A stretch of DNA of 64,000 nucleotides from the NCBI GenBank assembly GCA_963932465.1, contig OZ010799.1:160080761-160144760 (forward strand). Reading direction: 5' to 3'. A model generated the notes under the pieces. That model was not told where the DNA came from and did not search any database. It saw only the letters and a list, made by a program, of their open reading frames with translations. Both the position numbers and the translations under genes were made by a program. This stretch comes from Maratus speciosus (Eukaryota; Arthropoda; Arachnida; Araneae; Salticidae). Below, piece after piece: positions 46,755 to 56,184 of this stretch (position 1 is its first letter; each line of letters opens with the position of its first letter).

Positions 46755-49700
46755 TAATCCCAGGGGCATTCCACGTCAAATCAGGCAGTAAAATATCAAT
46801 ATGTAACCCACCATCACAGATTTTAATGAAACTGCGTGTGTTTGTTCTTACTATTAAGATATGGTCACCAGTAATTTTTTTTGCTCCTTGGTGAAATAGT
46901 TTCTGAGAAAAAAATTGTCCAAATTTTGAAAAACTGCCGTCAGTTGGCATTCTTGATAGCTCGGTTTTCAAATGTAGCATGTCATATATATAATCATATT
47001 TCAATATCTACTCTACAAATCATTTTCAAATAATTTATGCACAATATTTAGTGTACGCAGCTTATGAAAAAAATATATTGTTACGCTTATAACATTTTAA
47101 GTGTGTCTAAAAAAATATTTAAACTTTGAAATCGTGAATTTTTTATGAAAAATAATGCATTAACAAAAAAAGCATTATCAACAAAAGGCGGTATTTTTAT
47201 TAAATTTATTTTTTATGGGAGATATACTTAAAGGTGTCCTTTACCTGATTCTGAAATAAAAATAGTGGGATTTTGGGTGTTTTTGGTAGTATTTCCTATT
47301 TAAAAATATTTTGAGGTGCATTTCATATCAAATCAAGCAGAGTCATTCCATGTCAGTTCCCCTAAGCCATTTAATCACTGTCACAAATTTCAATGAAATT
47401 GGGTTTGTTTATAGCTTATTTTAAGACGTAATCACCTTTAATTTTCTTGATCCTAAGTAAAATATTTTTTAAGATAAAAAATATCAAAATTTTGAAAAAT
47501 TGTTTTAATTTTTTTTAATGACAGTTCGATATTCAAAGACTGCATTAAAAAAAAAGAAGTCATTTCAATATAAAATCACTAAATAGGTTTCAAATAATGT
47601 ATATGTGACAAATAATGTAGGCTGATTATTATTTCTTGTTTTTTAGCATGTTTAAACACTAAGAGTGTCTTTTATCTTATGAATTTTTAAAATCAAGAAT
47701 TTCGTCAAAAATAATGTGTTAATCAAAAATTTATTATTAACCGAAGGCAGGGTGTTATTGCTTTTTTTTAATTGTACGTAAAAATATCTTTTAAATGGTT
47801 ATAAAATAAAAATAGTGAACATATGAGAAAAAATTATTAAAATTTTGGAAAAATGCCACGAGTCGCCATTAATGATTGTTCAATTTTCAAAAGCCTCATT
47901 TTATATATAAAATCATATTTCAATAACTAATAAAGAAATCTTCTTCAAATAATTTAAGCAAGGTAAATAAAGTATGTAGATTATGAAAAAAATATTGCTG
48001 TAATGTTAAAAAATATTTAAATGTGTCTAAAAAATTGTATAATCTTTGAAATCAAAAATATTTTGCAAAAAATAATGAAATTATTAAAAAATCTTTATCA
48101 ATCAGAGGCGGAGTTTCTATGACTATTTTTTTAATTCTAAATTGTACATAATAGTACATTATAACTGGATCTGAAATAAAAATAGTGGGATTTTGGTTGG
48201 TTTTAGTAGTATTTAAATCATATTTAAAATTATCAATATTTTCAAATGTAAAACCTATCCAATGTATCATCCCTGGAAATATTTTTATTTATACATTTAT
48301 TTTATTTTTCAAATTATCTTTTATGTTCGTTTCTTAAGGGAAAAAAATAAACAATATTGTTTTTTAGTAAAACTTCTAGGGCGAAGAGCAATTATCCCTT
48401 TCCAAAAAAGAGAAAAATCACTAGCTCCTCATCGCCCAATAGAAATTTTGAAAATGACAGTCCTAATCTTTAAACTCATATTTGGCTGTTAATATTGAAA
48501 ATTTAGCATTGAGCTGCTAATATTGAAAAAAAATACCAAATTTCACTCTTTTGAAGACAATTTTGACGTATTGTGCTTTAAATATATGCAAAAAATGCAT
48601 AATCCATTATATTTATATCTTTCAAATAACTATATCTAAAAAAAATATTTAAAACTTAATGAGTTGCACTTTTGTAACTTTATTCAGTTTCTAATGATAT
48701 GTACCGTAATTTCGGATGTATAGTCCGCAGATCAAACAATTCAGTTTGGACCCAGAAATTTTATTCATTATTTGAAGACCAATATTTACTGTGATCTAAA
48801 AAGTTACATTTTATTTTTAAAAATTTCTGGGTCGAAACACGATTGTTTGATCCGCGGGCTATACACCGGAAATTACGGTAATTTGATTTATTTCATCACA
48901 ATATTGCTGAAAGATGGATTTTCAACATATATATGTGTGTGTATATATATCCCTGTTCTCAAACAAATTATTTAAAAATTATTCATTTATGTTTAATAAA
49001 GCCTATATATATTGTTTATACACTTATAGAAAATACATATAGTAAATTTTATGATATTATGTCAATAATGTCTAAAAGTAAAGAACTTATCTAATAGTAT
49101 GTAACAAAAAATTTAACATCTAGTGTAATGACAACAAAATTTTATAATTGTTTTACTTAATTTGGATGAATGAAAAAAGCTTACATGTTTATATTTTATT
49201 GAAGTACAGGTGAAAATGTCACAAAGACATTCCTACCTCAACAACCACTGAGTATGTCACATTCACACTACAGATGATTTTTTTTTCTTTTTGATCTTTC
49301 GGGTTTGATTTCAGATGGTAATGAATTAATTAGTTTTGTTAGAAGTGTCACTGCAGTCAGCATATTAGGCTCATTATTTTTTTTTATATAATTTGTTTTG
49401 ATTGACTCAATGAACAACAATATTTAAAGGGACCATTTCATGACTTTTCAATTAAAAGCTGATTTATAAATTCATCATGTTGTTTAGTTATTATTATCGT
49501 CTTAAGATAATAAGTTGATATTAAAATTTTTAAATGCAGTTTATTTATTATTTGAACAGTTGAAAGTATTTTTCAATAAGAGTGGGCTGTTGATTTTAAG
49601 TCGGCTGTTGAGCAATGTAGTGTTGGTAAAGGAACTGATACTATTTAATTTAATTTTTATTGCTATAAATAATATTTGTTATTTTATTATTGTATGTATT

Positions 49701-50870
49701 ATATTTAAGCAACAGTAGAAATACACGATAGCGTAGTCATTTTAGTACATCTTAGCATGAAAAGCTTCAATATTTATCATTAAACATTCACATTTTATGA
49801 AAATTTTGTTAAAATTGCTCATATTTTCACTATTTTTATTTTATAACTATTGAAAAGATATTTTTACGTACAATTAAAAAAAGTAATAACAGCCTGCCTT
49901 TGGTTAATAATAAATTTTTGATTAACACATTATTTTTCACAAAAATCTTGATTTTAAGAATTCACAAGATTAAACACACTCTTAGCATTTAAACATGACA
50001 AACAACAATAAATAATAATCTGCCTACATTATTTGTCACATATACATTATTTGAAACTTATTTAGTGATTTTATATTGAAATGACTTTTTTTTATGCAGT
50101 CTTTGAATATAGATCTGTCATTAAAAACATTTTTTAAAAAATTTCAAAATTTAGATATTTTTTTATCTTAAAAAATATTTTACTTGTAATCACCTTTAAT
50201 TTCCTTGATCCTGTCTTAAAATGAGCTATAAACATACCCAGTTTCATTGAAATTTGTGACAGAGAATTAAATGTCTTAGGCGAACTGACATGGAATGACT
50301 CTGGTTGATTTGATTTGAAATACGCCTCAAAATATTTTTAAATATGAAATACTACTAAAAACACCCAAAATCCCACTACTTTTATTTCAGAATCAGGTAA
50401 AGGACACCTTTAAGTATATCCCCCACAAAAAACAAATTCAATAAAAATACCGCCTTTTGTTAATAATGCTATTTTAGTTAATGCATTATTTTTCATAAAA
50501 AAATCACGACTTCAAAGATTAAACATTTTTTTAGACACACTTAAAATGTTATATAAGCGTAATAGTATTTTTTTCATAAAATACGTACCCTATATATTAT
50601 GCATAAATTATTTGAAGATGATTTGTGGAATAGATATTGAAATGTGATCATATTTATGTCATGCTACATTTGAAAATCGAGTAGTCAAGAATGCCAACTG
50701 ATGGCAGTTTTTCAAAATTTTGACAATTTTTTTCTCAGAAACTATTTGACTAAGGAGTAAAAAAAAATACTGGGAATCATATCTTAATAAAAGGAACAAA
50801 CACACGCAGTTTCATCAAAATCTGTGATGGTGGGTTACATGCCTGCCTGAACTGACATGGAATGACCCCC
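46755..50870. repeat. 4.1-kb foldback with arms built of tandem 520-bp units
   Basis: The left arm (46755-48270) holds three tandem units and the right arm (49790-50870) two, inverted. The unit starts CATTCCATGTCA and includes AGTTTCATTGAAATTTGTGA, AAGGTGTCCTTTACCTGATT and ATAAAAATAGTGGGATTTTG. For example CTTTGGTTAATAATAAATTT at 49900 is inverted at 47735. The ends invert as GGGGTCATTCCATGTCAG against GGGGCATTCCACGTCAA. No transposase. The right end is about 100 bp from exon A's donor. Confidence 0.85.
48704..48878. mobile_element. Palindromic TA-flanked MITE in the foldback centre
   Basis: CCGTAATTTCGGATGTATAG ... CTATACACCGGAAATTACGG with TA at 48702-48703 and 48879-48880. The arms of about 60 bp include GATCAAACAATTCAG and its inverse. 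Confidence 0.8.
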
Positions 50871-50971
50871 CACATATTTCATATTCAAATTCACTGAGTA
50901 TGTTCTTATAGAGACCTTACTTCAAAATAAATGATTTTATCGAAGTAAATTGAATGATTTTAATATAATAC

Positions 50972-51117
50972 CTCTAAGTCACATTCGGACCATTTTGAAT
51001 GCTTCCAGTGGTAACAAGGTTTGAATTCACATGGCTTTTTTTGATCGAATTCTGCCGGACATGGCTGACCAGCATCACTGGGAGGCTGCAGCGTATGTCT
51101 TTTTCGTGTCATTACAC
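50972..51117 (-). CDS. THSD7A-like: THSD7A/B-like gene, exon A (thrombospondin type-1 repeat segment)
   Basis: This is an internal exon on the minus strand. It is bounded by an AG acceptor at 51119-51118 and a GT donor at 50971-50970. It holds 146 bases: two bases completing a codon from the previous exon, then 48 open codons. The peptide starts VMTRKRHTLQPPSD, includes GQPCP and KPCEFKPCY, and ends HSKWSECDLE. The order R-H-x-x-x-x-PPSDxGxPCP, then PC..KPCY.W, then WSEC is typical of the end of one thrombospondin type-1 repeat and the start of the next in THSD7A/THSD7B, which are large secreted or membrane-anchored extracellular proteins. The phase-0 donor joins smoothly to exon B, whose G-x-x-CGYGV continues the repeat. 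A 4.1-kb foldback begins about 100 bp downstream of its donor. The family call rests on remembered motif patterns, not an alignment; THSD7A versus THSD7B cannot be separated here. Confidence 0.85.
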
Positions 51118-51303
51118 CTGAATAATGCAACATAGAAAAGATTCTACAACAATCGAAACTAACACATAAGAAAACAAAATTTAAATTCTAATATATAATG
51201 TTCATAAATAAAGGTTTATAAAAGCGAAACATCGTTTAATAGAAAAATTCAAAATAGAGTTCAAAGAGAAATGTCATATTAACTTTGAGTTAATATACAT
51301 AAA

Positions 51304-51900
51304 GCAATTACTAATTTACTAAAAAAAGGTTCTTAAAATTTATTAAAACCATTCTATACACATAAACTGGTCTTAAAAACTTAAAAACATTGATGTTAAA
51401 AACATATGTCAAAATATGTTACATTCACCCACAGATTTTTCAATCACAAACGTAACCATTTTCAAGGGGATATCTTTACTAGAATGTCGCTTTCACAATG
51501 CTATTTTTATATCAGTCTGGAAGAATTATTAGAAATTCTGAATAAACGGAATAGCGCATGTAATGATGTTTTATCTTATCACATACCCGAGATATTGTTC
51601 AATATTTTGAAAATATCAAGAACTTCAGCATCCGTACGAACTTAAAATACGGCCCCAATGATTAAAAGACTGACTCTTCTTCCAAACTGATATCAAAATA
51701 GCACAGTGAAAGTAACATTCTATAAAGATATCGCCTTGAAAATGATCCCGTTTGTGATTGAAAGATCTCGGGGTTGGTGTAACATCTTTTTACATATGTT
51801 TTTTAAATCAATGGTTTTAAGTTTTTAAGACCAGTTTGCATGTAATGGAATGGTTTTAATAAATTTTAAGCTCCTTTTTTAGTAAATTAGTAAATATTTT
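51304..51900. repeat. 600-bp palindrome upstream of exon A
   Basis: Arms of about 225 bp (51304-51529, 51676-51900) with a loop of about 145 bp. Shared blocks include AAACTGGTCTTAAAAACTTA, TTTTCAATCACAAACG and AAATTTATTAAAACCATTC. The frame at 51406-51645 crosses the loop and is a by-product. Confidence 0.85.
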
Positions 51901-51986
51901 ATAGAAACATTATTTATTCGTAAATTTTCGTTCTCTTTTTCAATTCCTACTATTAGTTCCCACTCTCCCTATATTTATAAATCTTG

Positions 51987-52338
51987 TTCAAATTTTCAAT
52001 CGTTAATAAAATATTATTATTCATCCACTCAAGTTCAAATACATTTTTTTCTTAATTTATAGTGGATGACACTTGATGTTAACAGACTTTTTTTAAACAC
52101 AAAATTCATTAATTAAATTTAATTAATTTTAATTTTATATGGGAGAAAAAAATTTCTTTTATTCAAATTTTCAATCGTTAGTAAAATACTTATTATTCAT
52201 CCACTCAAGTTCAAATACATTTTTTTAAACTTGTAGTGGATGACACTTGATGTTAATACAATTTTTTTAAATATCAATTAGTTAATTAAATTAAATTAAT
52301 TAATTTTAGTTTTATATGGGAGAAAAAAAATCTCTTAT
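51987..52338 (+). repeat. Tandem duplication, 175-bp unit x 2
   Basis: TTCAAATTTTCAATCGTTA at 51987 and 52162; both units contain CATCCACTCAAGTTCAAATA and AGTGGATGACACTTGATGTT, which also form an inverted pair (TCATCCACT/AGTGGATGA) in each unit. Confidence 0.9.
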
Positions 52339-52533
52339 TGACCTAAGTAGGAATTGACTTATACATATTTTTTTTTAATATTACTTGTTTTAGAGAATAA
52401 CAATATAAATAATTCCGAGTTTTTTTCAGCTAATATTCCATAGCGAAATTATCACTACATCACTAAATAAATAAATAAAATAATTTAAATAAAACATACA
52501 ACTAACAGATATGCAATCAAACTACGTGCTTAA

Positions 52534-52757
52534 CCCATTAACCACCAAAACTATAAAGTAGGAATTTTCAAATTCCTTGTTGAAAGTCGTTTGCTATCAC
52601 AATTCAAAAAGGTAATTTTCGCTTTATTAAAATATCAAAATTTCTGTCAATAAATAAAGGAATTTTTCAATTCTAAAATAGTGGTGGTAAAGTAATTAAC
52701 TGAAGCATGAGCAATTATTTTGACCGTTGCGTAAACGCAACATCAGCGGGTAATAGG
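52534..52757. mobile_element. 224-bp TTAA-flanked MITE
   Basis: TTAA|CCCATTAACCACC...GCGGGTAATAGG|TTAA (52530-52533 and 52758-52761). The ends invert imperfectly; an internal GGAATTTTTCAATTCTA/TAGGAATTTTCAAATTCC inverted pair is present. Confidence 0.6.
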
Positions 52758-52883
52758 TTAAACACTAAAATAATCAGAATCTAAAAGGCTGCAATAAGTA
52801 GATGAGTAAGTTTTTGATGTGTCTGTGGCTAGCAAACTCTGGTATGCAACTAGTACGAAAATGTCGCTTTAAATAAATTTGAA

Positions 52884-53130
52884 AACATAATTGATATTTT
52901 TAATATCAAAATGCTTTATGGTGTGTTAGTGAGTAATCTAAAAATATTTATCAGCGTTTTCAACAACAAAAACAAAAAAAAAGTTTTCACCTATGTTCTG
53001 TACATAATTGGTATTTTTCATATAAAAATGCTTTTTGGTGTTGTTAGTGGGTAATCTAAAAAAATATAATCTAAAAAATTTTAACAGTGTTTTCAACACC
53101 AAGAAAAAGAAAATGTTTTCACCTATGTTC
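52884..53130 (+). repeat. Tandem duplication, about 118-bp unit x 2
   Basis: ACATAATTGATATTTTT and ACATAATTGGTATTTTT start the units; both contain GTTAGTG(A/G)GTAATCTAAAAA and end TTTTCACCTATGTTCTGTA. Confidence 0.85.
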
Positions 53131-53489
53131 TGTAACGTTGGAATTTGAGGTCATACACTTCGATTATATTAAAACAATGAAAACATCTTAACCTTTTATG
53201 CCCCAAATTTTGAATTCATGAAAATTTCATCTTGTAAAGTATTTTTCGTGAATTTTTGAAACTACATTAAAAGATTTACACAATCATTTAATAAATTTTA
53301 GAAAGATTTTGTCAACTGAAATTAATTAATTAAATTTCAATTTATAGTGATTTTGTGCAATATTTATAACTCCACTAAAATCTTTTATTAAACATACTTT
53401 TTTTAGTATTTTTTAGAATTAGAAAATGGACAAATATTTTGTTCGTACAACAGAAATATCCCCCCCCCCCCAAATCTTCCAACATCAAG

Positions 53490-53801
53490 TGTACGTTATA
53501 GGTTTTTTGAATTAAGCAGTAGACTGTATACACTAACTTTTTCCACTATTTAATTGAAAGCTTTCACAATTTCACAAATAAATTATCCGCTTAGGGATCA
53601 CAACACACTCTCATCGAGATCCACAAACTCGACTGACACAGAAAAGAATATCAACAATAAATTCCCTGCGCAGAGGGAAAAACAGAGTACGTGTTTTCAT
53701 TTATCCCTACGCAGAGGGAAAAGGCTGGAATATTCAGTTTCACTTTAGCACAACTGAAATACATGCAATTAAGAATTATAAAAGCAATTTAAAACTAAAC
53801 A
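53490..53801 (-). repeat. 3' LTR of the BEL/Pao element
   Basis: The repeat is 312 bp and starts TGTACGTTATAGG and ends CTAAACA as read on the plus strand. No difference from the other LTR was seen by eye over the full length, which implies a very recent insertion. Confidence 0.95.
53661..53722 (-). promoter_or_regulatory. Duplicated near-palindromic motif in the 3' LTR
   Basis: The plus strand shows TCCCTGCGCAGAGGGAAAAA followed about 40 bp later by TCCCTACGCAGAGGGAAAA. The same pair recurs in the 5' LTR. Each is close to a palindrome centred on TGCGCA. The arrangement suggests a paired transcription-factor or terminator element, but the function is unknown. Confidence 0.4.
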
Positions 53802-53811
53802 TTCTCCCGGC
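53802..53811 (-). promoter_or_regulatory. Polypurine tract candidate (BEL/Pao element)
   Basis: The minus strand reads CGGGAGAA directly before the 3' LTR, the position where plus-strand DNA synthesis is primed. It is short, with a clear G-rich core. Confidence 0.5.
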
Positions 53812-53838
53812 CTTGAAAGCCGAAAGGGTTTCAAAAAT

Positions 53839-56184
53839 TTACTCTAAAGGTAATTTACATAACTTAGTAATTGGCCTTATCAATTCACTATTTTCAGTTC
53901 TCAGGGTAACTACACGAACCTTTTTATCAGGTCCAGGATGTGTTTTAATCACTCTAGCTAATTTCCATTGTAAAGGGGAAAGACCTTCATTTTTTATTAT
54001 AACTAAATCACCTATCTTAATATTAGGCTCTTCTTTAAGCCATTTTACTCTCTGTTGTAGGGTCGAAAGGTACTCATTACTCCATCTTTTCCAAAAGTGT
54101 TGGAGCATTTTCTGCACTAATTGCCACCTGGTCAATCTTGAAGCAGGTACCTCTGAAATATCAACTTCTGGTACTGAAGTAAGAGGAGCACCAACTAAAA
54201 AATGACCAGGGGTTAAGACCTGTAAATCATTAGGATCGGAACTTACAGGACAAAGAGGTCTAGAATTTAAACAGGCTTCGATTTGAGCTAAAAGAGTTGA
54301 AAGCTCCTCAAATGTTAAAACTGAATTGCCAACGGTTCTTTTTAAATGAAATTTCATCGATTTAACACCAGCCTCCCAAAGTCCTCCAAAGTGAGGGGCT
54401 GAGGGTGGATTGAAATGCCAATTTATTTCTTCCGAACTTAAGTACTTTGCCACTTCTTCATTATGCAGAGAAGAAGTTGCAAATTTATACAATTCTTTCA
54501 ACTCCTTGCTCGCACCGACAAAATTTTTGCCACAATCACTTACGATTTCTTTAGGTTTGCCTCGTCTGGATATAAATCGCTTGAGACAAGCTAAAAAAGC
54601 CTGAGTAGATAAATCAGTCACTAATTCAATGTGAATTGCATGGGTAGAAAAACATATAAATAATGAAATATAACACTTAAAAGATTTTGTACCTCTACCC
54701 TTTCTAAATTTACATAATATAGGTCCTGCATAGTCAGTTCCTGTGACAAGGAACGGACGGGTAGGTTGCACTCTAGTAGAAGGTAAATCAGCCATGATTT
54801 GTTTGGACATAGAAGCACAAGCACGAGCACAAATTACACAATTTTTTACAAACTTTCTTACAACACTTCTTCCACTTAAAATCCAATATCGCTGTCTGAT
54901 AACACACAATAGTAGTTGAGGGGCAGCATGAAAGTGAGATAAGTGAAAATATCTAATAATCAGCACAGTCACTGGATGATTTTTTGGTAACAATATTGGA
55001 TGGATTTGATCTTGTGTGAGATTTGAATGACGAAGACGTCCTCCCACTCTGAGTATTCCTTCATCATCAAGGATTGGAGAAAGATTGATCAATTTGCTAT
55101 TGCGAGGTAAACACTTACCAGAAGTCATACATTTAATGTCGTCAGTAAATGATGACTTTTGCACTTGTTTGATGATCACTTTTAAAGCAATCTTAATTTC
55201 TGTGTTTGTAAGAAAACCTAAGTTTCGTTTTGAAACAGGTAAACGAGAATTCGTAAGAAATCTCAAACACCAAGCAATCACACGTTTTAGCTTAGTAAAG
55301 GACGATATATTTGAGATAATAGGCATTTCCTCACTTAACTGAGCTGTAGCACAAAAATAATTTTTTCTTTGCTCTATTAAGGCTTCGTCACACAAAACAC
55401 TACCTAATTGCGGTTCTGGAGAGGTGAAAGATGGATCACTAAGCCAACTCGGACCATTCCACCAAAGATCATGCAATGATAATTCTGAGGGTGATAGACC
55501 TCTTGATGCGCAATCTGCTGGATTCTCTTTTCCTTTTACATGATGCCAGCACTCTGACGGAACAAGTTGTTGTATTTCCGAAACACGATTCGCAACAAAA
55601 GTTTGCCATCTTCTTGATTCTGTTGATAGCCAAGAGAGAACTATTGTTGAATCTGTCCAACAGTTAATTTTAGAGATGTCCAAGCACAATGAATCTAGGA
55701 CAGCTTTTACCAAACGGGCTGACAGCAGGGCAGCACTCAGTTCTAATTTAGGCAAAGATATTGTTTTTAATGGTGAAACTCTTGTTTTTGCAGTTAATAT
55801 TCTAACTGATACAGTTGATTCATCGGATAAGGATCTTAAATAAACAACTGCACCATATGCTATTAAGGAAGCGTCACTAAATGAATGAATTTCAAATTTG
55901 TTAGCTGAGGGAATAATTGCTAACCGAGGCACAGTAATCGATGTCAAACATGCAAGTTCTTCCCGAATTTTTATCCACCTATTTTTTATGAGTAGTGGAA
56001 CAGGATCGTCCCATGCTAGATGTAGACTCCAAAGTTCCTGAAGTAGAATTTTTGCAGAAATTATAAAGGGAGAGATCCAACCAAGTGGATCAAACATTTT
56101 GGCTATATCTGACAATATAGATCTCTTTGTAACTTCTTTTAATGTTGGTTCTATGCTTACACTAATTTTGAAGACATCGCGATT
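53839..56184 (-). CDS. BEL/Pao polyprotein, second part (RNase H and integrase), separated by one stop
   Basis: The same frame as the first part resumes directly after the TAA at 56187-56185. The first ATG is at 56115, but the true protein has no start here. Counting from that Met, the Pao linker (MFDPLGWISPF) is followed by an RNase H-like domain with D81, E125 and D155, then an integrase. The integrase has a zinc-binding region with H391/H396 and C426/C429 and a catalytic core with D461 (TGTDYAGP), D527 (IVSDCGKNF) and E581 (GGLWEAGVKS). The C-terminal DUF5641-like part (LTRWQLVQKMLQHFWKRW, then KIGDLVIIK) ends 38 bp before the 3' LTR. The integrase catalytic residues are all present. Without readthrough of the stop this part would not be made, so it is best read as a single-mutation pseudogene segment in a young copy. 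Confidence 0.9.
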   Translation of the reverse strand, partial: NRDVFKISVSIEPTLKEVTKRSILSDIAKMFDPLGWISPFIISAKILLQELWSLHLAWDDPVPLLIKNRWIKIREELACLTSITVPRLAIIPSANKFEIHSFSDASLIAYGAVVYLRSLSDESTVSVRILTAKTRVSPLKTISLPKLELSAALLSARLVKAVLDSLCLDISKINCWTDSTIVLSWLSTESRRWQTFVANRVSEIQQLVPSECWHHVKGKENPADCASRGLSPSELSLHDLWWNGPSWLSDPSFTSPEPQLGSVLCDEALIEQRKNYFCATAQLSEEMPIISNISSFTKLKRVIAWCLRFLTNSRLPVSKRNLGFLTNTEIKIALKVIIKQVQKSSFTDDIKCMTSGKCLPRNSKLINLSPILDDEGILRVGGRLRHSNLTQDQIHPILLPKNHPVTVLIIRYFHLSHFHAAPQLLLCVIRQRYWILSGRSVVRKFVKNCVICARACASMSKQIMADLPSTRVQPTRPFLVTGTDYAGPILCKFRKGRGTKSFKCYISLFICFSTHAIHIELVTDLSTQAFLACLKRFISRRGKPKEIVSDCGKNFVGASKELKELYKFATSSLHNEEVAKYLSSEEINWHFNPPSAPHFGGLWEAGVKSMKFHLKRTVGNSVLTFEELSTLLAQIEACLNSRPLCPVSSDPNDLQVLTPGHFLVGAPLTSVPEVDISEVPASRLTRWQLVQKMLQHFWKRWSNEYLSTLQQRVKWLKEEPNIKIGDLVIIKNEGLSPLQWKLARVIKTHPGPDKKVRVVTLRTENSELIRPITKLCKLPLE

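Larger units (their letters stand above)
38344..50971 (-). other. Intron of the THSD7-like gene between exons A and B (12,628 bp)
   Basis: The span is defined by the donor after exon A and the acceptor before exon B. It contains a degraded zinc-finger array, a mariner remnant, a diverged dispersed repeat, a tandem/inverted element next to exon B and a 4.1-kb foldback. No further coding exon with a thrombospondin-repeat signature was seen. A short diverged exon could be missed, but both junctions are phase 0 and the protein register is continuous. Confidence 0.75.

Noticed and set aside
46627..47004. 125-codon minus-strand frame at the foldback's left end
   Set aside because: Lies across the foldback border and is not kept in its sibling units.
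53813..54205. 130-codon plus-strand frame over the BEL/Pao integrase end
   Set aside because: Antisense shadow of the minus-strand pol gene; no recognisable content.
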